Part shown: positions 53,505 to 60,999 of the stretch, piece by piece
Position numbering within the stretch: position 1 is the stretch's first letter
Layout of the letters: every line of letters starts with the position of its first letter
NCBI RefSeq assembly: GCF_001426865.1
Contig: NZ_LMFO01000029.1
Location: 248,001 to 312,000, forward strand
DNA: 64,000 bases
DNA from: Paenibacillus sp. Root52
Lineage (GTDB): Bacteria > Bacillota > Bacilli > Paenibacillales > Paenibacillaceae
Reading direction: 5' to 3'
Translations under genes and position numbers: made by a program
The notes under the pieces: generated by a model
Database searches by the model: none
Seen by the model: the letters and a program-made list of their open reading frames with translations, nothing else
Told to the model about the DNA's origin: nothing

Positions 53505-54500
53505 GTGAGAAAAAAGTCTAAAAAGCTGGCTGCAGTTCTGGCGGGTATAATCACGGTTATATTGGTCGGACAAGTAGACAGTGTTCGTACATACATCACG
53601 GAGATCCGTGATGGACCGGGAACTCAAAATGCATTTGACATGTTTAAAGAGGCTACGGGTGAAGATGCTTTGTTAACAGCTATTCGGGAAAAAGCGGCTG
53701 AAACCAAAATCGCTCCAATGAATGCCAGAGTAGATCGGGTATGGAAAGCAATTCCCGGATATAATGGAACAGAGATTGATGTGGAGGCTACGTATCGAAA
53801 GGCGCTTGGGGGAAATCTGAACACCAAAATTTCGTATGTTTATCGGCAAACGGAACCGGAAATTGGTCTCAAGGATCTAGGAGCACATCCGATATACCGC
53901 GGTAACCCAGAGAAGCCTATGGTATCTTTTATGATTAATGTAGCTTGGGGGAATGAATATATTGTCCCGATGCTCGATACACTCGATGCAGAGCATGTCA
54001 AAGCGACTTTTTTCTTGGATGGTAGTTGGTTAAGCAAAAATGCGGAACTTGCAAAAGAGATTCAAAAACGTGGACATGAGTTATCGAACCATGCGTATTC
54101 CCACCCCAATATGAGTCGATTGAGTGCAGAACGGGCAAGGCTGGAGATCAGCAAAACTCAAGATTTACTGCAAAAGACGTTGGGGGTAGAAAATCGTTGG
54201 TTTGCACCTCCATCTGGAGACTTTAATCAAAAAACGGTAGATATTGCTTCCAGCATGGGTTTACAGACGGTGCTATGGACACTGGATACCGTGGACTGGC
54301 GTAAACCAAGCTCAGCGTCTGTTGTAGCCAAAATTGCGAAAAACGTGGATGCTGGAACCTTAATCCTAATGCACCCAACGGCTGCTTCCTCAGGTGCGTT
54401 AAAAGGCATGATTGATTCTATTCGAGCCAAAGGACTTATCTTAGGTACCGTCACAGAAACCTTGTCTTCGGAGCGGGTGAAGGCTAAGGCGGTTGAGTGA
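53505..54500 (+). CDS. ylxY: YlxY-type polysaccharide deacetylase-like protein
   Basis: The 331-residue protein starts at GTG 53505 (GGAGGATGGAG upstream) with a basic N terminus and a membrane/signal helix, then a spacer and a NodB-homology domain near residues 140-320. The His pair is present (SNHAYSHPNMS) and so are the later motifs (RWFAPPSGDF, LILMHPTA). The first NodB motif, normally TFDDG, reads INVAWG, so the two Asp residues are lost. It lies between pnp and mlpA as in B. subtilis. True deacetylase activity is doubtful. Confidence 0.92.
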   Translation: MRKKSKKLAAVLAGIITVILVGQVDSVRTYITEIRDGPGTQNAFDMFKEATGEDALLTAIREKAAETKIAPMNARVDRVWKAIPGYNGTEIDVEATYRKALGGNLNTKISYVYRQTEPEIGLKDLGAHPIYRGNPEKPMVSFMINVAWGNEYIVPMLDTLDAEHVKATFFLDGSWLSKNAELAKEIQKRGHELSNHAYSHPNMSRLSAERARLEISKTQDLLQKTLGVENRWFAPPSGDFNQKTVDIASSMGLQTVLWTLDTVDWRKPSSASVVAKIAKNVDAGTLILMHPTAASSGALKGMIDSIRAKGLILGTVTETLSSERVKAKAVE

Positions 54501-54602
54501 ACGATGTTTTTTTGTTAATATCAAACAGTTGGAACCAAATGTCGATTTCAATTTTAGTTTTATTGAGATGAGGACAATTATAGAGATGTAGGAGGGCCAA
54601 CC

Positions 54603-55886
54603 GTGAAAAAAATTCAGCTGGGCAATGGCCTCAGGGTTGTCATGGAACAGATTCCGACCTGTCGTTCCGTGTCTTTTGGTATATGGGTCAAAACAGGTTC
54701 GCGTAACGAACAGCTTGCGAGCAACGGGGTTTCTCATTTTATTGAGCATATGTTGTTCAAGGGAACAGATCGTTATGATGCAAAAGCGATTGCGGAGCAA
54801 TTTGATGCTATTGGTGGTAATGTTAATGCCTTTACTTCCAAAGAATACACTTGTTATTATGCAAAAGTATTGGACGAACATCTGCCGATTGCAGTAGACG
54901 TATTGTCTGATATGTTTTTCCGATCCAAAATGGATGAGGGTGAACTAAGTAAGGAAAAGAATGTCATCCTTGAAGAAATATCGATGTACGAAGATACACC
55001 AGATGATATGGTGCATGATCTTATGGCACTTGCTGCTTATGGCGAGCATCCGCTGGCTTATCCGATTTTAGGTACGGAAGAACGTCTCAAGACGATGGAT
55101 TCGAGCCATCTGCGTGCATATATGAAAGAGCACTATACCATTGAAAATACCGTCATTAGTATTGCTGGTAATATTGATGACAGTGTCATTGAATTAATGG
55201 AAAAGCATTTTGGTGAATTCGATGTGAATGGGGTTGCCGAGCAAGTTACGGAGCCTAAGTTCCAGAGTGGACAGCTTTTCCACAAGAAAAAAACCGAACA
55301 GAATCATATTTGTATCTCCTTCCCAGGCTGCAAAATTGGTGATCCGCTTCAATTCGCTATGGTTGTGTTGAACAACGCCATTGGTGGGGGAATGAGTTCT
55401 CGACTATTCCAGGAAATTAGGGAGAAACGTGGTTTGGCCTACTCAGTTTATTCCTATCATAGCTCTCATGCGGACAGCGGGCTCTTCACAATCTATGCAG
55501 GTACTGCACCGAAACAGACGAAGGAAGTATTGGATCTGACAAAAGAGGTGCTTAATGATCTGGCAGTTCATGGTTTGTCCGAAGATGAACTACGTAAAGG
55601 AAAAGAGCAGCTCAAAGGAAGTCTGATTCTCAGTTTGGAGAGCACGGGCAGTCGTATGAACCGTCTTGGTAAAAACGAGCTTATGCTGGGCAGACATCAT
55701 ACGTTAGATGAAATGATTGCCAAAATTGAACAAGTAACCATGGATGATATCGATGCTGTACTAGACCTGATGTTCGCCGAGCCTTTTGCTCTTGCGATGG
55801 TTGGGGCTTCGGATCGATCTATAGCTGGACTCAGAAGGGATGATTTTGTTGCATTACGTTCAAATTCAAAAGCTACCGGGCAATGA
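54603..55886 (+). CDS. mlpA: M16 family zinc peptidase MlpA
   Basis: MlpA (YmxG) is a processing-peptidase-like M16 enzyme. The 427-residue protein has the inverted zinc motif HFIEH at residues 45-49, with a downstream Glu in the EEISMYEDTPDD segment, and the R/Y pair in GLAYSVYSYHS. The start is GTG with GGAGGG upstream. Its 3' end overlaps the dut start by about 38 bases. Confidence 0.95.
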   Translation: MKKIQLGNGLRVVMEQIPTCRSVSFGIWVKTGSRNEQLASNGVSHFIEHMLFKGTDRYDAKAIAEQFDAIGGNVNAFTSKEYTCYYAKVLDEHLPIAVDVLSDMFFRSKMDEGELSKEKNVILEEISMYEDTPDDMVHDLMALAAYGEHPLAYPILGTEERLKTMDSSHLRAYMKEHYTIENTVISIAGNIDDSVIELMEKHFGEFDVNGVAEQVTEPKFQSGQLFHKKKTEQNHICISFPGCKIGDPLQFAMVVLNNAIGGGMSSRLFQEIREKRGLAYSVYSYHSSHADSGLFTIYAGTAPKQTKEVLDLTKEVLNDLAVHGLSEDELRKGKEQLKGSLILSLESTGSRMNRLGKNELMLGRHHTLDEMIAKIEQVTMDDIDAVLDLMFAEPFALAMVGASDRSIAGLRRDDFVALRSNSKATGQ

Positions 55887-56292
55887 AGATATTAAGCTGC
55901 CACAAAAAATGTCGGAGCTTGCTTCCGGTTTTGATGTAGTAGCCGCATTACAGGAAGAAGTTACATTGCAACCGGGTCAACGTACACTTATTCCAACAGG
56001 TCTCGCAATGGCTATGCCGGCAGGACTTGAAGCACAGATCCGTCCACGTAGTGGACTTGCATTCAAACACGGGATTACGTGTCTGAACACACCTGGCACC
56101 ATTGATGCCGACTATCGTGGAGAAGTAAAGGTGCTGCTCATTAATCTTGGGCAAGAGCCATTTACTATTGTACGAGGTGAGCGAATTGCTCAAATCGTTT
56201 TCCAAACGGTACCTGCAGTGGAGTTATCTGAAGTGAGTGAGCTTTCGGAAACGATTCGTGGAGAAGGCGGATTCGGCCATACAGGCAAATAA
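55849..56292 (+). CDS. dut: dUTP diphosphatase
   Basis: Dut hydrolyses dUTP to dUMP. All trimeric dUTPase motifs are visible: ASGFDVVAA, RPRSGLAFKHG, GTIDADYRGEVKVLLIN (residues near 82-98), ERIAQIVF and a C-terminal GEGGFGHTGK loop. The start is probably TTG 55849 (AGAAGG ten bases upstream), giving 147 residues; TTG 55846 or ATG 55840 are alternatives. It overlaps the 3' end of mlpA, suggesting coupling. Confidence 0.93.
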   Translation: MHYVQIQKLPGNEDIKLPQKMSELASGFDVVAALQEEVTLQPGQRTLIPTGLAMAMPAGLEAQIRPRSGLAFKHGITCLNTPGTIDADYRGEVKVLLINLGQEPFTIVRGERIAQIVFQTVPAVELSEVSELSETIRGEGGFGHTGK

Positions 56293-56361
56293 ATGAAGTA
56301 CATATGCATTCTTGGTGGAGTTGATCGCGATGACCAGGTATGCGCATATGAACGGATAAGG

Positions 56362-56398
56362 AAGAGTCATCCCTAGACAGTGGGATGGCTCTTTTTTA
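56362..56398 (+). terminator. Intrinsic terminator after dut
   Basis: AAGAGTCATCCC (56362-56373) pairs with GGGATGGCTCTT (56382-56393) with one wobble, followed by a T run to 56397. It separates the vegetative genes from the sporulation promoter of dpaA. Confidence 0.92.
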
Positions 56399-56407
56399 AT
56401 GTGTTTT

Positions 56408-56436
56408 CACCCCTATGTAGGCAACTGCATACGATA
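56408..56436 (+). promoter_or_regulatory. Probable sigma-K promoter of dpaA-dpaB
   Basis: CACC (56408-56411), 16 bases, CATACGATA (56428-56436) fits the sigma-K consensus mACm-N16-CATAnnnTA exactly. The position, 34 bases before the dpaA ATG and directly after a terminator, agrees with the known sigma-K control of dipicolinate synthase in B. subtilis. Confidence 0.78.
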
Positions 56437-56469
56437 AGGCATACGTGTGGTGAAAGGAGTGACGTCCCG

Positions 56470-57369
56470 ATGCTGACCGGTGTCCGGATAGTAGTCCTGG
56501 GCGGAGATGCGCGGCAGCTTGAAGTCATTCAAAAGTGCGCAGAGTTGGATGCTACGGTAACCGTGGTTGGATTCGACAAACTGGAGTGCTCTATTCCGGG
56601 AATTGAACTTCAGGAATTGGATGATGAAGTATTCGCTTCCGCAGATGTATTGGTTCTACCCGTCGTAGGTTGTGATGACCAGGGTAAAGTGAATACGTCA
56701 TTCAGTGAGTTGCCGATTTTTCTAAAAAAGGAGCATGTTGCGGCATTGCCGGAGCATTGCATTGTCTTTACAGGCATGGCTAAACCATTCTTACGTAATC
56801 TGTGTCAAGAGAATGGGCTGCGCTTAGTTGAAGTGTTAAATCGTGATGATATTGCGCTCTATAACTCTATTCCGACAGCAGAGGGCGCTATCGCTATGGC
56901 GATTCGCGAGACGGACTTCACGATCCACGGATCGGAATGTATTGTGCTTGGTTTGGGTCGTACGGGATTCACAATGGCCAAAACACTGCAGGGACTTGGA
57001 GCAAATGTGCGGGTTGGAATCAGGCGTGAAGAGGATGTTGCTCGCGCGACAATTATGGGCTGGAAGCCTTTTATGACAACGGATTTGGCTGCTCAAACCG
57101 GGGAAGTTGACTTGCTTTTTAATACGATACCGACTATGATAATCACAGCACAAATCCTGTCCAGAATGCCGCAAAAAGCAGTCATTATCGACCTTGCATC
57201 TGCCCCTGGCGGCTGCGATTTTCGGTATGCTGAGAAACGCGGTATGAAGGCGCTGCTAGCGCCTGGCCTCCCCGGTATAGTTGCTCCCAAAACGGCTGGC
57301 GGTATTATTGCCGACGCGCTGATCCGTTTGCTTTTGGAAGAACAAAACGCACGGGAGGTTGAACAATGA
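56470..57369 (+). CDS. dpaA: Dipicolinate synthase subunit A (SpoVFA)
   Basis: DpaA is the NAD(P)-binding subunit of dipicolinate synthase, which makes DPA in the mother cell for spore core dehydration. From ATG 56470 (AAAGGAGTGA) it is 299 residues. The N-terminal domain (RIVVLGGDARQLEVIQK) is followed by a Rossmann domain with VLGLGRTGFTMAKTLQGLG. The stop overlaps dpaB by ATGA. Confidence 0.97.
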   Translation: MLTGVRIVVLGGDARQLEVIQKCAELDATVTVVGFDKLECSIPGIELQELDDEVFASADVLVLPVVGCDDQGKVNTSFSELPIFLKKEHVAALPEHCIVFTGMAKPFLRNLCQENGLRLVEVLNRDDIALYNSIPTAEGAIAMAIRETDFTIHGSECIVLGLGRTGFTMAKTLQGLGANVRVGIRREEDVARATIMGWKPFMTTDLAAQTGEVDLLFNTIPTMIITAQILSRMPQKAVIIDLASAPGGCDFRYAEKRGMKALLAPGLPGIVAPKTAGGIIADALIRLLLEEQNAREVEQ

Positions 57370-57962
57370 ACTGGCAGGGAAAAACGGTAGGTTACGCAAT
57401 TACAGGGTCTCATTGTACGTTTGAAGAGGTTATGCCGGTCATTAGCCGGTTCGTAGCTGAAGGCGCAAATGTGGTCCCTATTATTTCCAATTCAGTTTTA
57501 ACGACGGATACACGTTTTGGAACGGCTCAGAATTGGCAGAAACAGTTGAAAGATATAACGGGTAATGATATTATTTCTACAATTGTTGAGGCGGAACCGT
57601 TAGGGCCTTCCAAATTGCTGGATGTACTCGTTATCGCTCCTTGCACAGGGAATACGACGAGTAAGCTCGCTAATGCAATGACCGATAGTCCTGTGCTGAT
57701 GGCAGCCAAAGCGCAGATGCGCAATCAGCGTCCTGTCGTACTCGCTATTTCTACGAATGATGGTCTGGGTCTGAATGCGGCCAACATCGCCAAACTGCTT
57801 GTAGCGAAATACATGTATTTTGTGCCGTTCGGGCAGGATGACCCGGTGAAGAAGCCTAATTCGTTAGTAGCCAAGATGGAACTGATTCCAGAAGCTTGCT
57901 GGAGTGCATTGGATGGCAAACAGCTACAGCCAATGATTGTTGAACGTTCTTCACAAGCTTAA
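57366..57962 (+). CDS. dpaB: Dipicolinate synthase subunit B (SpoVFB)
   Basis: DpaB is the flavoprotein-like subunit of dipicolinate synthase. The 198-residue protein has flavoprotein-family motifs (GYAITGSHCTFEEVMP, VLVIAPCTGNTTSKLANAM). It is coupled to dpaA. In B. subtilis asd follows; here that position holds only an asd remnant. Confidence 0.97.
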   Translation: MNWQGKTVGYAITGSHCTFEEVMPVISRFVAEGANVVPIISNSVLTTDTRFGTAQNWQKQLKDITGNDIISTIVEAEPLGPSKLLDVLVIAPCTGNTTSKLANAMTDSPVLMAAKAQMRNQRPVVLAISTNDGLGLNAANIAKLLVAKYMYFVPFGQDDPVKKPNSLVAKMELIPEACWSALDGKQLQPMIVERSSQA

Positions 57963-58008
57963 TGTAATATATAATCTTGGCCTGTTGTTAGATACGGTTT
58001 CGCAGAGG

Positions 58009-58303
58009 AACAAGTTCAAGGATAACGGTTATACGCTTGAAGAGATGCATAAGGTTCGATAGACAAAGAAAATCATGGGGGACGATAAACCAGGTGTGAA
58101 CACCAGCCTGTGTCCGCGTTCCTGTCGTGTAAGGGCATTCCTGTTTGCGATGCTAAGCTCACCGCAAGCGGGATGCGTTCATAGGTCTTGCGTATCATGG
58201 CGGTAACATTCGTGACCTGTGTGTAGATTGTCAGGTGCAAACATTCTACTAACGGGCATGCCATGTATGCCGTACAGTGGGTGAAGTTATCGCATCGGGA
58301 CGC
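58009..58303 (+). pseudogene. asd: Decayed 3' remnant of asd (aspartate-semialdehyde dehydrogenase)
   Basis: The 412-base gap between dpaB and dapG carries fragments of Asd in shifting frames. NKFKDNGYTLEEMHKVR (58009-58059) then a TAG, then TKKIMGDD, corresponds to the Asd segment usually reading EEMKxVxETxKIMGDD. CVRVPVV, a TAA, then GHS (58109-58141) is the substrate-binding CVRVPVxxGHS motif with the serine codon as a stop. AKLTA follows in another frame, then IV(R) near 58227 and YAVQ (58266-58277) matches the C-terminal NAVQIAE. The first two thirds are deleted, and about 40 more codons are missing inside. It cannot encode enzyme; a functional asd must be elsewhere if this organism makes lysine and DAP. 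Confidence 0.88.
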
Positions 58304-58374
58304 TCCCTAGGTTGATCCATTTGTTGATTTGGCCCGTGTCTAGTCTTCTTGCGTACACAAATGGAGGAATAAAG

Positions 58375-59592
58375 ATGCGCATCATGGTACAGAAATTCGG
58401 TGGCACGTCGCTATCTACCGTTCAGGCTAGAGAGCACGTGCTCCGTCATATTAAACGTGAGCTTGAAGCAGGCCTAAATTTGGTGGTTGTTGTTTCCGCC
58501 ATGGGTCGCCGAGGTGAGCCTTACGCAACAGATACATTACTGGACTGGACTGCCCAGAACGGAAATGCCATATCTGCACGTGAGAAGGATTTACTGCTGT
58601 GCTGTGGTGAAATCATATCGGCAACTACACTTAGCAGTTTGCTGGAACATGAAGGGATATCCACGACAGTGCTGACCGGAGCGCAAGCAGGGTTTGTGAC
58701 GGACGACAATTTCGGGAATGCCCGGATTTTGGATGTCCGTCCTGTTCGTGTACTGGAGCAGCTTGGGCAGGGACGGGTCGTTATTGTTACAGGGTTTCAA
58801 GGGCAGACGGAGAATGGAGACTTTACTACGCTTGGTCGTGGTGGAAGTGATACATCGGCTACAGCATTGGGCGCTGCGCTGCGTGCGGAGATGGTTGATA
58901 TTTATACCGATGTCAATGGCATATTGACTGCCGATCCGCGGATCGTTGAGGATGCACGTCCTTTGACTGTTGTGAGTTATGCCGAAATCTGCAATATGGC
59001 GCATCATGGTGCCAAGGTCATCCATCCCCGTGCGGTAGAGATTGCCATGCAAGCTCAAATTCCGGTGCGGGTACGCTCTACTTTTGCGGACAGTGAAGGT
59101 ACGCTGGTAACACATCCTGAAGGATTTCAAGATGTACAGACAGGCATTGTTGACCGTTATGTAACAGGTATAGCATATGTAAGCAATGTGACTCAGATTG
59201 CGGTTGAAGTTCCTGGCGGTACGGATCGGTTACAGCTCAAGGTGTTTAAAACGATGGCTGAGAATTCGATCAGTGTCGATTTTATTAATGTGACCCCATC
59301 GGGAGTCGTATATACGGTGTTTGACAGTGATTCTGAGAAAGCGATTCAAGTGTTGCAGGAGATTGGTCTTAAACCCCAAAGTTTGTCTGGCTGTGCCAAA
59401 GTATCAGTGATCGGTGGGGGCATTAATGGTGTACCAGGGATCATGGCTAGAATTGTGGAGTCATTAACGCTAGCCGATATTCAGATTCTGCAATCCGCAG
59501 ATTCCAACACGACCATCTGGGTACTCGTAAAAAAAGAAGATATGGTTCAGGCATTGAGGGCGCTTCACGCCTCATTCGAACTTCATTTATAA
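58375..59592 (+). CDS. dapG: Aspartate kinase I (DAP-sensitive type)
   Basis: DapG phosphorylates aspartate, the first step to DAP, dipicolinate, lysine, threonine and methionine. From ATG 58375 (GGAGGAATAAAG) it is 405 residues, monofunctional, with VQKFGGTSL at the N terminus, LGRGGSDTSA, and two C-terminal ACT domains (QIAVEVPGGTDRLQLKVF and KVSVIGGGINGVPGIMARI). Position before dapA identifies it as DapG rather than LysC. No lysine riboswitch is seen upstream. Confidence 0.95.
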   Translation: MRIMVQKFGGTSLSTVQAREHVLRHIKRELEAGLNLVVVVSAMGRRGEPYATDTLLDWTAQNGNAISAREKDLLLCCGEIISATTLSSLLEHEGISTTVLTGAQAGFVTDDNFGNARILDVRPVRVLEQLGQGRVVIVTGFQGQTENGDFTTLGRGGSDTSATALGAALRAEMVDIYTDVNGILTADPRIVEDARPLTVVSYAEICNMAHHGAKVIHPRAVEIAMQAQIPVRVRSTFADSEGTLVTHPEGFQDVQTGIVDRYVTGIAYVSNVTQIAVEVPGGTDRLQLKVFKTMAENSISVDFINVTPSGVVYTVFDSDSEKAIQVLQEIGLKPQSLSGCAKVSVIGGGINGVPGIMARIVESLTLADIQILQSADSNTTIWVLVKKEDMVQALRALHASFELHL

Positions 59593-59634
59593 GCTGAATT
59601 GAACCGAGCAGACCTGTTTTGAGGAGGAATCGAA

Positions 59635-60510
59635 GTGGACTTTGGAAGATTGATTACAGCAATGGTCACTCCGTTTAACGATCAAGGAGAGATTCATTGG
59701 GAGGAAACAGCACGACTAATTGACTATCTGATTGTAGAACAAAAGTCTGAAACACTTGTTGTTTCTGGAACGACAGGGGAATCTCCCACGCTTAGCGATT
59801 CGGAAAAGGTACAACTTTTCGAGTTTACAGTCAAACATGCTGCTGGCCGTTGCAAAATTATCGCTGGCACGGGAAGTAATAACACGGCTCATTCGATCCA
59901 TCTAACACAAGAAGCCGAGCGTGTAGGTGCTGATGGTGTATTGTTAGTGGTTCCGTATTACAACAAGCCAAGTCAGGAAGGGATGTTTAAACATTTTGAG
60001 GCTATCGCAGCGTCGACTAAACTTCCGGTTATGCTCTATAACGTTCCTGGACGTACGGTAGCGAGCCTTACTGCGGCTACAACGCTTCGTCTTGCTCAGA
60101 TTCCAAACATCATTGCAACGAAAGAGTGTGCCTCGTTAGAGCACGTTACGTTAATCGCTGCGGATGCCCCTGAGCATTTCAGAGTGTACACAGGAGACGA
60201 TGCTTCTGGATTACCGGCGCTTGCCGTTGGTGCCCACGGCATCGTTAGTGTAGCTAGTCATGTAATTGGGGCAGAAATGAAGACGATGATTGATTCGTTT
60301 GTTGGAGGAGATCCTCTGCAAGCTGCTAAGATTCATCAGAAACTTTTCCCAATATTCAAAGGGCTATTTGAGTGTCCACAGCCTCTTCCTAACCCGGTAG
60401 CGGTTAAATATGCGCTGACAATGCGTGGATTAAACGTAGGTTCAGTTCGTCTTCCGCTCATTGCTCCAACCGAGGAAGAGCAAGTGTATATTCGAGGGCT
60501 GTTTAACTAG
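59635..60510 (+). CDS. dapA: 4-hydroxy-tetrahydrodipicolinate synthase
   Basis: DapA condenses aspartate semialdehyde with pyruvate. The 291-residue protein starts at GTG 59635 (GAGGAGGAATC) and has the Schiff-base Lys163 (ATKECAS), Tyr135 (MLYNVPGRT) and the TTGESPTL loop. It gives the precursor of both DAP for the cell wall and dipicolinate for spores, which explains its place beside dpaAB. Confidence 0.97.
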   Translation: MDFGRLITAMVTPFNDQGEIHWEETARLIDYLIVEQKSETLVVSGTTGESPTLSDSEKVQLFEFTVKHAAGRCKIIAGTGSNNTAHSIHLTQEAERVGADGVLLVVPYYNKPSQEGMFKHFEAIAASTKLPVMLYNVPGRTVASLTAATTLRLAQIPNIIATKECASLEHVTLIAADAPEHFRVYTGDDASGLPALAVGAHGIVSVASHVIGAEMKTMIDSFVGGDPLQAAKIHQKLFPIFKGLFECPQPLPNPVAVKYALTMRGLNVGSVRLPLIAPTEEEQVYIRGLFN

Positions 60511-60543
60511 AGTGAATCAGCAATACTTAGGATAATTATTTTA

Positions 60544-60565
60544 TTAATATTTTCCAAAATATTAA
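60544..60565. repeat. Perfect AT-rich palindrome after dapA
   Basis: TTAATATTTT-CC-AAAATATTAA, a 10-bp perfect inverted repeat 34 bases after the dapA stop and just before the terminator stem. It may be a chance AT-rich repeat or part of the terminator region. Confidence 0.4.
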
Positions 60566-60575
60566 ACCGACCAAG

Positions 60576-60614
60576 GACCGTTCTTCTGCTCTATAAGAAG
60601 ACGGTTCTTTTTTT
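60576..60614 (+). terminator. Intrinsic terminator after dapA
   Basis: ACCGTTCTTCT (60577-60587) pairs with AGAAGACGGT (60596-60605) with a one-base bulge, followed by CTTTTTTTA. Confidence 0.88.
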
Positions 60615-60681
60615 ATTCCCCTATTTTAGGCTGATTCACATTCAATGTCAGAGGGAAACCTATGTATAACGACACAGTGAC

Positions 60682-60711
60682 TTGTTTTTTTTGTTTTTAA
60701 TCATGTATAAT
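60682..60711 (+). promoter_or_regulatory. Probable sigma-A promoter of the RNase J gene
   Basis: TTGTTT (60682-60687), 18 bases, TATAAT (60706-60711). Transcription would start near 60718, giving an untranslated leader of about 280 bases. In the leader, AAAGC-ACATC (60750-60760) pairs with GATGT-GCTTT (60768-60778). No known riboswitch was recognised and no supported gene is in 60511-60999. Confidence 0.7.
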
Positions 60712-60999
60712 GATGTCAAGTGACTGGGTGCGGTATTTTTTTGAAATTGAAAGCGACATCGTTAGGTGATGTGGCTTTGCGGTGAAAAGGGAAGGAACGG
60801 CTAAGAAGGAATCATTTCAAAAATCCAACTTGTTGGTGAAGGGGAATAACTTCGAAGAACTTCTTCCAAATATCGTGAATAGAGGCGTTCATATACATTG
60901 ATACCTAATATTTAGGTTGAAGATGTGAGGACTGCTTTTCTTAACTTACAATAAATAATAAGGTACGACGTCCAACTACCATAGGAGGTTTAGATTCAT

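Noticed and set aside
58073..58264. 63-codon minus-strand frame between dpaB and dapG
   Set aside because: The plus strand carries recognisable asd motifs in the same place, so the minus frame is incidental.
58304..58374. Lysine riboswitch before dapG
   Set aside because: The space between the asd remnant and dapG is only about 70 bases, with no L-box motifs or terminator.
60782..60901. 39-codon GTG frame in the RNase J leader
   Set aside because: It has no ribosome binding site and an unremarkable sequence. It is better explained as part of the untranslated leader.
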